Source: Ehrlichia canis str. Jake (lineage in GTDB: Bacteria > Pseudomonadota > Alphaproteobacteria > Rickettsiales > Anaplasmataceae). From it: DNA of 64,000 bases. Below the pieces are notes generated by a model. That model did not search any database and was not told the DNA's origin. It worked only from the letters and a program-made list of their open reading frames with translations. A program made the translations under genes and the position numbers. Location of the stretch: contig NC_007354.1 of the NCBI RefSeq assembly GCF_000012565.1, positions 248,001 to 312,000 of the forward strand, in the 5' to 3' direction. Shown one piece after another: positions 40,002 to 49,136 of the stretch. Every line of letters begins with the position of its first letter. Positions within the stretch are counted from its first letter, which is position 1.

Positions 40002-40015
40002 TGGTATAGTTATTT

Positions 40016-40372
40016 ATGGTTAGTCATTCAGTTTATCATTGGTTGATTCAAAGGGCTACAGCTTTTGTTTTACTTCCTCTTTCCATGTGGTTTTTGTTTA
40101 AGTTTGTTGCTGTTGTTTCTTTAATATTTAAGTCTTTGCCAGATCTTCATTTATGTTTTTCTAGTATAGGTATAACTGACCTTGTTGTTTTATTATGCTT
40201 TTTTGTTTTTGCGTTTTATCATGGAGTTTTAGGTATACAAGTTATATTAGAAGACTATATACATTCTTCTATATTAAGGACATCGGTATTTCTTGTTATT
40301 AAAGTGATTGTAGTTTTAACAGTATTGTTTTTGGTGTTTATAGTTTTGTATAATACGTTATTTATGTATTAA
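40016..40372 (+). CDS. sdhD: succinate dehydrogenase membrane anchor subunit
   Basis: A 118-aa partner of SdhC. It has WLIQRATAFVLLPLS near the N-terminus, three membrane helices, and the haem/quinone motif FYHGVLGIQVILEDY with H69, D80 and Y81, equivalent to E. coli SdhD H71, D82 and Y83. It is probably co-transcribed with sdhC. Confidence 0.92.
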   Translation: MVSHSVYHWLIQRATAFVLLPLSMWFLFKFVAVVSLIFKSLPDLHLCFSSIGITDLVVLLCFFVFAFYHGVLGIQVILEDYIHSSILRTSVFLVIKVIVVLTVLFLVFIVLYNTLFMY

Positions 40373-40594
40373 TTACGTTTGTTGTCTGTAGTTTATTAAT
40401 AATATAAAGTTTTTTAGTTAATAATTTTTTTCTTTTTTCTGTATACTATAAACTTAATGTTTTGTAATTGGTAGATCTGTTTTTATATAAGATATTTGTA
40501 TCTATCTCTATGTTATTATTCTTAATGTTAATTTTTTTACTATTATATTGTATAATGTAGTAAGTATTTATATTTTTATAATTAGTATTGACAT

Positions 40595-41860
40595 ATGTTA
40601 GGTAATTTTTTTAGTAGTGTTGGGCGTGGTTTTAGAGCAGTACAAAATTATCCTTTAATAGTTTTTAATGCGTTACGTAGGGCATATAGTTATTTTGGTG
40701 TTGTGCCGTTACTTCGTCTCTTGCCCATGTTTGGTACTAATCAAGCAGTAACTTGCAGAGCACGATTTCCAGCATTGCATAAAAATCAAACATGCAAATA
40801 TGTGTCTAGTAGATGTTGTCAAAAAGGAATAGACTTTTACGGTGATCATGTAGTATATCAAGGGAAACTATATCCTATTATTCCATTAAAGACTCCCGAT
40901 GGAGGTCCAGTCTATAATGTGCAAGGACATAGATTGTTTGCTATAAATACTGCTCATAATAATTATAAAGATTTTGAAGGTAAAATAGAAAAGAATAAGG
41001 TGTTGGTTGTAGCTTATGATGGGAATAGGGTTGTTGATCCAGTACAGGGTAAAGGTAGTAGAGAAGTAATGTTAAGTGCTAAGCATAAAAACATTTATCC
41101 TTTTTCTTTTTCTATTGTTAATCATGAGACTGGACAACGGGATCTTGTGCTATCCTTTCTTATGTTACCATTAAATTTATCTGGGTTAGCAGTTGGGTGT
41201 GCAGGTAGATTGGTAGCTTCAGTAATAGCTGGTGTTGGTAAATGTTGTGAAAAAGCTGCTGGACTTATGTCTAAAAATATGGATAGGGATATAATTCATC
41301 AAAGTTCTGGTGTTGTAACAGGTGGTAATAAACCATATTTTAGAACCCTTGCTGTGTTTTTATTATCTATGATGGCGAATAGCTTAGAATGCACTGCTTC
41401 TATTGTAAAAAATTCTGCTGATTTTTCTGAATCTATAATTAGATTCCCTAGTGGAATAATGAATGGTATACATAACGGAAATATGAGATGTTTACCAGTA
41501 ACTGCAGGACTTGCAGCTATTGCTCAATCTTCTAAATCTTTGTTTGTGGGTATGAAAAATTCTGGGTTATCTCTTGTTAGAGAATGTGTACTGTTTAAAG
41601 CTAGAATGACTGGAGATACTGGGACTTTGAGGGAACATGTAGGTAATGCTGGGTTGGTTGCAGAACAACCACAGGATGTACAAGAACAACAAGGCAAAGA
41701 AGAAGCGCAACGCAAAAAGAAAAAGATGAGTCGTCGTGATTTAGAAGCAGTAAAACAACTTGGTGAGTCTCTTAGTTCACAAATTTTGTGTGGTACAGAA
41801 GAAGATATAAGAAAAGAACTAACTAAGCAAAGAAAAGCATCTACTAAAACTGTACAATGA
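40595..41860 (+). CDS. hypothetical protein, possible secreted effector
   Basis: A 421-aa protein I do not recognise. Residues 1-110 are basic and Cys-containing with no clear signal peptide. Hydrophobic stretches occur around 190-225 and 243-262, so membrane contact is possible. The last 75 residues change character: an acidic/Gln-rich linker (AEQPQDVQEQQGKEEAQ) followed by a strongly basic tail (RKKKKMSRRD, then a C-terminal RKELTKQRKASTKTVQ). Basic C-termini are a known feature of type IV secretion substrates in Anaplasmataceae. An effector role is inference from that alone. No partner gene; it lies between sdhD and thiD. Confidence 0.65.
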   Translation: MLGNFFSSVGRGFRAVQNYPLIVFNALRRAYSYFGVVPLLRLLPMFGTNQAVTCRARFPALHKNQTCKYVSSRCCQKGIDFYGDHVVYQGKLYPIIPLKTPDGGPVYNVQGHRLFAINTAHNNYKDFEGKIEKNKVLVVAYDGNRVVDPVQGKGSREVMLSAKHKNIYPFSFSIVNHETGQRDLVLSFLMLPLNLSGLAVGCAGRLVASVIAGVGKCCEKAAGLMSKNMDRDIIHQSSGVVTGGNKPYFRTLAVFLLSMMANSLECTASIVKNSADFSESIIRFPSGIMNGIHNGNMRCLPVTAGLAAIAQSSKSLFVGMKNSGLSLVRECVLFKARMTGDTGTLREHVGNAGLVAEQPQDVQEQQGKEEAQRKKKKMSRRDLEAVKQLGESLSSQILCGTEEDIRKELTKQRKASTKTVQ

Positions 41861-42126
41861 TTTGTTGATAAGAAACATCAGATATTCCAACTATAATGTT
41901 GTTGTTTATTATATGATTATTGGAAAATCATAAGAATATTAAAAGTAGTATCACTAAGTGGTTGGTTACTTATTATGTTATAATACTATCTGTATTGTTG
42001 TTTACAAATCCATTTGTTGTAATTTATTAATTGAAATGTGTGTATAGTTATAGTGCAAAGTTATATTTTAAGTTTGAATTATAAGTTTATAATGTGAATA
42101 ACTTAGAATAAAAAATATAGATTTTG

Positions 42127-42936
42127 TTAAAAGGTAGTGTTTATTACATTGTAATTATGAAATACAGGATTGTTTCCCTTTCCTATTTGTGGGACTGTTT
42201 TGATAGTTTTAAGAATATATTGGATAGCTAAGTTTACACTTTCTTGTACTGAAATTTTTTGTGATATAAAGCTTGCAATAGCTGAAGATAAAGTACAACC
42301 TGTACCGTGTAACTCTCCATCAAAAATTCTTTGATGTGGAAAGTTCAAAATTTGATTGTCTTCTGTCAGTAAAATATTATTTATAGTCTCTTGGTTAATA
42401 TGCCCACCTTTAATCAAAACATATTTTGCTCCAAGTGACTTAATTTGTTGACTTGCTTTTATCATGTCATCTTGGTTGATAATTTTAGTTTGAGCTAGAA
42501 CTTCTGCTTCTGTTATATTTGGTGTAATAATTGTTGCTCTGTAAATTATGTGTTTTATAAAATCAAAAATTGCACTATTGTCCATTAATCTAAAGTTTGA
42601 TGTTGATATCATTACTGGGTCTACAACGATAGGAATGTGTGGTAAAGATTGTGCTACTGCTATAATTGCTTCAGAAGAGGGTAGCATCCCAATTTTAATG
42701 GCATCTATGTCGATATCAGATAAAACAGCTTCTATTTGTTGCTTAATGATATTTTGTGGCATGTTATATACATTATAAACTTGAGAAGTATTTTGTGCTG
42801 TAACTGATGTGATACAACTTGCTGCATAGCAGCCTAGTGCTGAAATAGTTTTTATATCTGCTTGAATACCAGCGCCGCCACATGAATCGGATCCAGCTAT
42901 GGTTAGTACTTTCCCTTTGTATTGATGTTTAGTCAT
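42127..42936 (-). CDS. thiD: hydroxymethylpyrimidine/phosphomethylpyrimidine kinase
   Basis: Phosphorylates HMP and HMP-P in thiamine synthesis. Length is 269 aa, typical. N-terminal AGSDSCGGAGIQADIKT binds substrate. VDPVMIS, VLIKGGH and the C-terminal GTGCTLSSAIAS (anion hole and catalytic cysteine) are all present. The first 8 bases overlap the end of the Hda-like gene upstream on the same strand, so the two are translationally linked. thiE lies at the right end of the window, unlinked. Confidence 0.95.
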   Translation of the reverse strand: MTKHQYKGKVLTIAGSDSCGGAGIQADIKTISALGCYAASCITSVTAQNTSQVYNVYNMPQNIIKQQIEAVLSDIDIDAIKIGMLPSSEAIIAVAQSLPHIPIVVDPVMISTSNFRLMDNSAIFDFIKHIIYRATIITPNITEAEVLAQTKIINQDDMIKASQQIKSLGAKYVLIKGGHINQETINNILLTEDNQILNFPHQRIFDGELHGTGCTLSSAIASFISQKISVQESVNLAIQYILKTIKTVPQIGKGNNPVFHNYNVINTTF

Positions 42937-43585
42937 TTTTCTCTATTATAGATTTTACAAACGGAATAGTAACACCATTGTTATAGTAAGGTAAATTTCT
43001 ATCTATGCATTTTACTATATTACTTAGATTTTGAAAAGAGCGTTCTGTATTATTGAGGATATAGTTTATAACTTTTAGCTCTATGTGTATTTGTTTATCA
43101 GCAAATAATTTTATAAGCATAATTTTTAGTAATTCTTCATCTGGGTTTGCTAATTTTGCGCTCATAGTATGTAATATACGAGATTTTAAATCTTTTATAT
43201 GATAATTGAGTAATCTAGGAGCTATGGAAGAAGTCATGAGCAGTAGCTTTTTATTTTCTTTTATATAATTGTAATAATGTAGTATAGATAGTTCATTGTC
43301 TATGTTATCTATGTTTTCTATGATAAAGGCATTATTGTTTGATATTATATCTCCTATATCTTCTTTAGTATTGATTAGGTATTGATCAATAAAAATAGCA
43401 TTTTTAAGTTTTTGCCATATATGTGCAAGGTGAGTTTTTCCTGAGCCTGATTTTCCATATAGAATGAAAGAATTCCATTCTTGGTTCATTAACATATTAT
43501 ATGTTGCTTTGTTTTGCTCTAACAGTATGTAGTCATGATAGTGATATGAATAACTATCTTCAAGATCAAATAGTGTTAGTTGCAT
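42929..43585 (-). CDS. hda: Hda/DnaA-like AAA+ ATPase
   Basis: A 218-aa protein with a DnaA-type AAA+ domain and no DNA-binding domain IV. The P-loop is YGKSGSGKTHL (residues 43-53), with a Walker B-like region ENIDNID and a sensor-like SSIAPRLL. The N-terminus MQLTLFDL contains QLTLF at residues 2-6, which fits the beta-clamp-binding motif expected for Hda, the factor that stimulates ATP hydrolysis by DnaA after initiation. In alphaproteobacteria this homologue is HdaA. It overlaps thiD by 8 bp. Confidence 0.82.
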   Translation of the reverse strand: MQLTLFDLEDSYSYHYHDYILLEQNKATYNMLMNQEWNSFILYGKSGSGKTHLAHIWQKLKNAIFIDQYLINTKEDIGDIISNNNAFIIENIDNIDNELSILHYYNYIKENKKLLLMTSSIAPRLLNYHIKDLKSRILHTMSAKLANPDEELLKIMLIKLFADKQIHIELKVINYILNNTERSFQNLSNIVKCIDRNLPYYNNGVTIPFVKSIIEKND

Positions 43586-43983
43586 TTATTAATTACCAAT
43601 TTGTGAGTTTATTATTTAGTATTATAATAGTAATATTGTTGATACTACCATGCTAGTAAATTTACGTATATATTCTTGCCAAAAATGTTGTTTTATGAAT
43701 ATAGTCTAGTAATCTATAGGTGTAGAAGGAAGGTAAATCTGTTAATTGCATGTGTGTGTAGATAATGTTATTCAGTAGATTTTTTTCATTTACAATATTC
43801 TTTAATAAGTATATTGCAGTGATAAATTCGTAAAAATAAATTGACATGTATTGATAAAGTTATGATACTAAAGTTTACACAGTTTTGTATTTTGCAAAGC
43901 TTAGGTGTTTATGTCATGTTGTACTTAAAAGTATTTTTTTGATACTTTTATGTATGTTTTAGTTTGATTATCAATAAGGGTAT
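43586..43983. other. divergent intergenic region
   Basis: About 400 bp between the Hda-like gene (minus) and rpsD (plus). A 61-aa minus-strand frame at 43662-43847 has no recognisable motif and I do not call it. The rpsD Shine-Dalgarno AAGGG ends the region. Confidence 0.45.
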
Positions 43984-44592
43984 ATGGCAGTACAAAGAAA
44001 ATATAGAGCAAGTCGTAGATTAGGTGTAAGCCTTTGGGGGAGATCTAAAGATCCGTTTAATACAAGGAATTATCCACCTGGTCAGCATGGTAATATGGGT
44101 TATAAGAAGCCATCTGATTTCGGTAAGCAGTTTGCAGCGCATAAGAAGTTTAAGTTTTATTATGCTATAAGTAGTAAACAGATGCGCAATGTTTTCTTGA
44201 AAGCATATAAGAAAAGAGGCGATACTGGAGATAATTTTGTTGGGCTATTGGAATCTAGGTTATCAAGTATTCTATATAATTCTGGGCTTGTACCGACTAT
44301 TTTTTCTGCAAGGCAACTAATATCTCATAAGCATGTTTTAGTTAACGGTAAGACAGTAAACATATCGAGTTATATTGTAAAGGTAGGTGATGTAGTTACC
44401 CTTAAAGAAAAGGCAAAGAATTTACCTGCAGTGATTGCTGCGATACAATCTCAAGAGCATAAGGTACCTGACTATTTGGAAGTTGATACTCAAGAGAAGT
44501 CGGTGAGGTATTTAAGAGTGCCTAAGTATTGTGAAGTTCCATATCCAGCTACTATGGAAGTTAATTTAGTTATAGAATTTTACTCTAGATAA
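43984..44592 (+). CDS. rpsD: 30S ribosomal protein S4
   Basis: A 202-aa primary 16S rRNA-binding protein. The N-terminus is the alphaproteobacterial type without zinc cysteines ([10 protein letters not shown]). The sequence has NPPGQHG-like YPPGQHG, then the S4 RNA-binding domain ([39 protein letters not shown]). tRNA-Leu(TAA) starts 8 bp after the stop, so the two may be one transcript. Confidence 0.98.
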   Translation: MAVQRKYRASRRLGVSLWGRSKDPFNTRNYPPGQHGNMGYKKPSDFGKQFAAHKKFKFYYAISSKQMRNVFLKAYKKRGDTGDNFVGLLESRLSSILYNSGLVPTIFSARQLISHKHVLVNGKTVNISSYIVKVGDVVTLKEKAKNLPAVIAAIQSQEHKVPDYLEVDTQEKSVRYLRVPKYCEVPYPATMEVNLVIEFYSR

Positions 44593-44600
44593 TCTATAGC

Positions 44601-44687
44601 GCCCACGTGGCGGAATCGGTAGACGCTGCGGACTTAAAATCCGTTGACCGTAAGGTCGTGGGAGTTCAAGTCTCCCCATGGGCACCA
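44601..44687 (+). tRNA. tRNA-Leu (anticodon TAA)
   Basis: Class II tRNA with long variable arm. The acceptor GCCCACG pairs with CATGGGC (one C-A mismatch), the anticodon stem is GCGGA/TCCGT and the loop CTTAAAA gives anticodon TAA. The T-arm is GGGAG-TTCAAGT-CTCCC. The CCA end is encoded (44685-44687), unlike the other tRNAs in the window. Confidence 0.95.
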
Positions 44688-44794
44688 GAATGGTTTAGTG
44701 TTTTGTTATGTACTGTGTTGTTCAATTAATTCTTAGTATAAGTCTGATCAATGCTAAGAATAATTATCTTGTTGAACAATAGTTAAGCTAGTTT

Positions 44795-45660
44795 AAAACT
44801 GTATTTGGTGGATTATAGTGTATTGTTATGTTTGTGTAGTGAATTAAGATAAAGGTCATTACTTCTGATGTTAGTTCTGTAATTAAAAGATATTTTAACT
44901 TATATTAAACTCAAGCATATTGTAGTATGTGTACATCATAAAACGTATACTTAGTTAACCTCTGGTGTAAACTGGAGTGTTATATAAGTAAGTTTAGAAT
45001 TTACATAGATTATTTTTATTTAATAAAGTAATGTAAGTTTAGATAATAATTAAAAAGCACATTACTGTGATAGAAGTTAAGCTATGGTTTTACGAAGAGC
45101 TGATACAGTAATGTACCTATAGTTATAAAGTTTATTATTTTTTTACGCATGTTGTAGCAAAAGTAAGTTGTAATAATATAAATGTTAATGATTTTAGAAA
45201 TGATTAATTTACTCAATAATGGATAAGTTAATATAAATATTAGTTAGTGAATTATAATGTATGTGATATTTGTGATAGGTAATTAGAATAAAAGTCATGA
45301 TTCCTGATATAAATCCTATAATTAAAAAATATTTTAACTTTATTAAGCTCAAGCATATTGTATAGTATATGCCCATAATGAAACTTAATTGTCGTTTAAT
45401 ATAAGCTAATATGATAGATAAATTTGTAATTTATATACTTAGTTTAATATATTGATGTAAATTTGAATGATAATTAAAATAAGTTCATTACTTGAATTGC
45501 AGTTAGTAGAGTTAATGTTAACCTATGTTTGTAAGATATCTTGTTATTGTCTTTATACATATTATAAAGTAAGTTGTAGTTGATATAAACCCCACTGTTA
45601 AAGTTAATATAGACTTTGATAATGCTAGGTTGGACAATAGTTAAGCTGATGTAATTTATA
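44795..45660. repeat. decayed tandem duplication, unit about 430 bp
   Basis: The gap 44688-45904 has no gene but is built from two diverged copies, about 44795-45230 and 45231-45660. Matching blocks occur in the same order about 430 bp apart: TTAAGATAAAGGTCAT vs TTAGAATAAAAGTCAT, AATTAAAAGATATTTTAACT vs AATTAAAAAATATTTTAACT, and CTCAAGCATATTGTA in both. A further GGACAATAGTTAAGCT block near 45630 matches AACAATAGTTAAGCT near 44776, suggesting parts of a third copy. Confidence 0.7.
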
Positions 45661-45904
45661 GTTTATTATGTAGCTTCTCCTGAATAATAGTAAAATTATT
45701 GAAAACTATAAGAAAATAAATTTTTTGTTTATATATTAGATATGACATAAAAGGTATCTATCATGCAATTGTTAAAAGCATTAAGTGACTTGATGTAGTT
45801 ACCTTTTTATTAAGTAATTAGACTAAATTATGGTAAGTTGAATATATATCTATGCAAAAAATGCTAAGATAGTATAATGTAAAAAAATTTATAAGCTTGA
45901 GCTG

Positions 45905-47026
45905 ATGGGTGAGCAACTTTGTAAGCTAATTGATAAGTATGTAACACGTGGTGTTATTATTCTAATAATTATACTTGCAATTTTTATTATTAAGCCTGTA
46001 TTTGCTCCATGTTGTAGTGCTATAATAATGGCTTATTTGCTTAATCCATTGGTAAACAAGTTGCAGAATATAGGGTTATCACGTCAGTTTTCTGTGGCTG
46101 TAATTTTGCTATCTTCAGTGTGTATAATTATAGCATTTTTGATTAGTTTTATACCTATTGCTTATTCGCAATTATTATCGCTTGTAAGGTTTCTTATAGA
46201 GAGAATACCATTAATTCACAAGGATAGCATAACTGCTTTTCTTCAAAAATATAATATAGTTGAATATGAAGAGGTGTCTAATGTAATGAGGTTATCGCAA
46301 TTATCTTTTGAGAATTTGTTGAGTTATGAAAATATAAAACCTCTTATTGGTGTTTTGGTAGGTATACTGAAAAGCTTAGATAATATATTATTTGGGGCAA
46401 TAAACTCTAGTATCAGTATAAGTTATACAGTTTCTATCATATTAATTACTCCTATATTGTTGTTCTATATATTATGTAATTGGCCGTCAATTGTTGAATA
46501 TTCAAATTCTCTGATTCCTGTAAAATATCAGAGTGTTGCTAAGCTATATACGGAAAGAATAGACAAAATAATTTCAGCTTACATTAGAGGTCAATTAAGT
46601 GTGTGTTTCATTATGGGCATATACTATACAATATGTTTGAGTTTAATAAAGTTAAAATATTTTTTAATTATAGGATTTATATCAGGAATTATGACTTTTA
46701 TTCCATATGTTGGACCTATTTCATGTGTAGTATTAAGTTTTGTAATAACAATGTTACAATTTAATAGTTGGACAATATGTGGGATAGTTTTGGTAATGTT
46801 TATTATTGGGCAGTTAGTTGAGTCAAATATCATTACTCCACTATTAATAGGAAAAAGTATAGATATACATCCTATATGGATAATTATTGGAATGATAACA
46901 TGTGGGTCACAAATTGGATTTACAGGTATATTATTATCAATTCCTATCACAGCAATAGTTGGAGTATTTGTTAAGTCGTTTATAAGTTACTATATGGGTA
47001 GTGAGTTTTACAGAAATACTAGTTGA
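45905..47026 (+). CDS. AI-2E family transporter (PerM/YhhT-like)
   Basis: A 373-aa inner-membrane protein with about seven or eight helices. The N-terminal hydrophobic pair (about residues 16-50) includes IIMAYLLNPLVNKLQN, typical of this family. The C-terminal conserved block has FIPYVGPISCVVLS, GQLVESNIITPLLIGKSIDIHP and a final GFTGILLSIPITAIVGV. Family members export varied substrates, and most do not transport AI-2. The last codons (GSEFYRNTS and the stop) lie inside the first unit of the downstream tandem array, so the C-terminus has been shaped by, or was the seed for, that array. Confidence 0.85.
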   Translation: MGEQLCKLIDKYVTRGVIILIIILAIFIIKPVFAPCCSAIIMAYLLNPLVNKLQNIGLSRQFSVAVILLSSVCIIIAFLISFIPIAYSQLLSLVRFLIERIPLIHKDSITAFLQKYNIVEYEEVSNVMRLSQLSFENLLSYENIKPLIGVLVGILKSLDNILFGAINSSISISYTVSIILITPILLFYILCNWPSIVEYSNSLIPVKYQSVAKLYTERIDKIISAYIRGQLSVCFIMGIYYTICLSLIKLKYFLIIGFISGIMTFIPYVGPISCVVLSFVITMLQFNSWTICGIVLVMFIIGQLVESNIITPLLIGKSIDIHPIWIIIGMITCGSQIGFTGILLSIPITAIVGVFVKSFISYYMGSEFYRNTS

Positions 47027-48410
47027 AAGACTTATGTGGCAGTAGTTATTGTTTAATCATTATTTGTGGTTGCTAATAGGTAGTGAGTTTTACAGACTAC
47101 TGATAAAATTTTTACAATAAAGTTCATGTTGTACTGTTATGAATTACAACATAGACAGTGGATTTTACAGAAATACTAGTTGAAAGACTTATGTGGCAGT
47201 AGTTATTGTTTAATCATTATTTGTAGTTGCTAAATAGGTAGTGAGTTTTACAGGCTACTGATAAAATTTTTACAATAAAGTTCATGTTACACTGTTATAA
47301 GTTACAACATAGACAGTGGATTTTATATTAGTGAAAAACTTATTATGGCATAGTTATTGTTTAATCATTATTTGTAGTTGCTGAATAGGTGGTGAGTTTT
47401 GCAGGCTACTGATAAAATTTTTATAATAAAGTTCATGTTACACTGTTATAAGTTACAACATAGACAGTGGATTTTATATTAGTGAAAAACTTATTATGGC
47501 ATAGTTATTGTTTAATCATTATTTGTAGTTGCTAAATAGGTGGTGAGTTTTGCAAAATGCTGATTGAAATTTTTGCAATAAAGTTCATGTTGTACTGTTA
47601 TGAATTACAACATAGACAGTGGATTTTATATTAGTGAAAAACTTATTATGGCATAGTTATTGTTTAATCATTATTTGTAGTTGCTGAATAGGTGGTGAGT
47701 TTTGCAAAATGCTGATTGAAATTTTTGCAATAAAGTTCATGTTGTACTGTTATGAATTACAACATAGACAGTGGATTTTATATTAGTGAAAAACTTATTA
47801 TGGCATAGTTATTGTTTAATCATTATTTGTAGTTGCTGAATAGGTGGTGAGTTTTGCAAAATGCTGATTGAAATTTTTGCAATAATAGTTCATGTTACAC
47901 TGTTATAAGTTACAACATAGACAGTGGATTTTACAGAAATACTAGTTGAAAGACTTATGTGGCAGTAGTTATTGTTTAATCATTATTTGTGGTTGCTAAA
48001 TAGGTAGTGAGTTTTGCAGGCTACTGATAAAATTTTTACAATAAAGTTCATGTTGTACTGTTATGAATTACAACATAGACAATGGATTTTATATTAGTGG
48101 AAAACTTATTATGGCATAGTTATTGTTTAATCATTATTTGTAGTTGCTAAATAGGTAGTGAGTTTTACAGGCTACTGATAAAATTTTTACAATAAAGTTC
48201 ATGTTGTACTGTTATGAATTACAACATAGACAGTGGATTTTACAAGAATATTAGTGAAAGAGACTTATGCTGCAATAGTTAAGTTAGGTTTATGATTTGT
48301 ATTGCTAAATAAATAGTGAGTGTTGCAGAAAACTAATGAAGGACCTGTTATCTCAAATTGAGATTGAGTATTTATAGCTACTACATAGACAGTAATTTTA
48401 CAAAGTACTG
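46997..48410. repeat. tandem array of eight 151-158-bp units plus a decayed ninth
   Basis: The block ACAACATAGACAGTGGAT recurs with ACAACATAG at 47146, 47304, 47455, 47607, 47759, 47912, 48070 (ACAATGGAT variant) and 48221, giving periods of 158, 151, 152, 152, 153, 158 and 151. A decayed form (CTACATAGACAGT) is near 48380. Each unit has two halves that both begin near GTG(A/G)(G/A)TTTTA. Two versions of the first half exist, long (GAAATACTAGTTGAAAG) and short (ATATTAGTGAAAAAC). Several units contain the inverted repeat ATGTTGTA/TACAACAT with an 11-nt loop. No ORF is conserved across units. Confidence 0.95.
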
Positions 48411-48903
48411 AAGATTTGAGTATAGTTGGATAATGTTGGACTAGTTTGCATGATGAAATATTCTGTCTTATGAAGTTATACTATATTAGAATTGTGTTTG
48501 ATAAAACATCTTAAGCAAAATTAAAAAAGCATTGGGTATATGGGTACGTGACTATTAATTTTAAATTTATTGCTGTTTTTTAAAAGAGTATAGTTGAAAG
48601 TATTTATTGTTCTTCTTTAATACTGTTGAAGATGTGTACGGTAGTTAATTTCTTTATATTTCTTATTAACCCCAAAGTTATATAAAGATCATGTGCTACA
48701 AGAATAACTGAAAGTAAAATATCATTTATAATTTGAAATGATGTGTAATAAGTTTTCTTTCTTTGTGTAGGTAATGTAATATATTTGTATTTTTAATCTG
48801 AATGTTTTTATTTCAATGTTAATATTCTGTGATGTAGTTTAGCTTGTGTAATTATATTTTATGTATTAAATGGAATTTATATTCTCAAAAAAAGGTATTT
48901 TAT
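48411..48903. other. non-coding gap
   Basis: Region between the decayed array edge and iscX. AT-rich; nothing recognised apart from the AAAAGG Shine-Dalgarno before iscX. Confidence 0.45.
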
Positions 48904-49104
48904 ATGAAATGGAATGATATTGAAAGTGTTGCAATGTCTTTGGAAGATCATTACCCTAGACATGATATATTTGGTACTAGGTTTACAGATTTGCGTTTAA
49001 TGATTTTAGGGTTGCCAGACTTTGATGATGATAAGGATGGTTGTAATGAGAAAATTCTAGAATCTATACAATTGGCTTGGAGTGAGGAACGTGAAAATAA
49101 GTAG
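48904..49104 (+). CDS. iscX: Fe-S cluster assembly protein IscX
   Basis: 66 aa from the ATG at 48904 (MKWND). The upstream in-frame start at 48844 adds an unrelated leader, and AAAAGG sits before 48904. Sequence and size match IscX (YfhJ): KWNDIESVA, RFTDLRLMILGLPDFDDD and NEKILESIQLAW parallel the E. coli protein almost block for block. IscX is an acidic helical partner of the cysteine desulfurase IscS and regulates cluster assembly. It is separated from any isc operon here. It converges with the PAS gene 32 bp away. Confidence 0.93.
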   Translation: MKWNDIESVAMSLEDHYPRHDIFGTRFTDLRLMILGLPDFDDDKDGCNEKILESIQLAWSEERENK

Positions 49105-49136
49105 ATTTTTAATTGCACTTTTCAATAGTTGGATAA

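Noticed and set aside
43662-43847. 61-aa minus-strand ORF upstream of the Hda-like gene
   Set aside because: No motif, no Shine-Dalgarno and AT-driven composition; not enough to call a gene.
46624-46950. 108-aa minus-strand ORF
   Set aside because: Antisense to the conserved AI-2E transporter block; it mirrors the hydrophobic coding pattern.
46997-48410. CRISPR array
   Set aside because: Units are 151-158 bp and repeat throughout their length with no unique spacers; no cas genes nearby.
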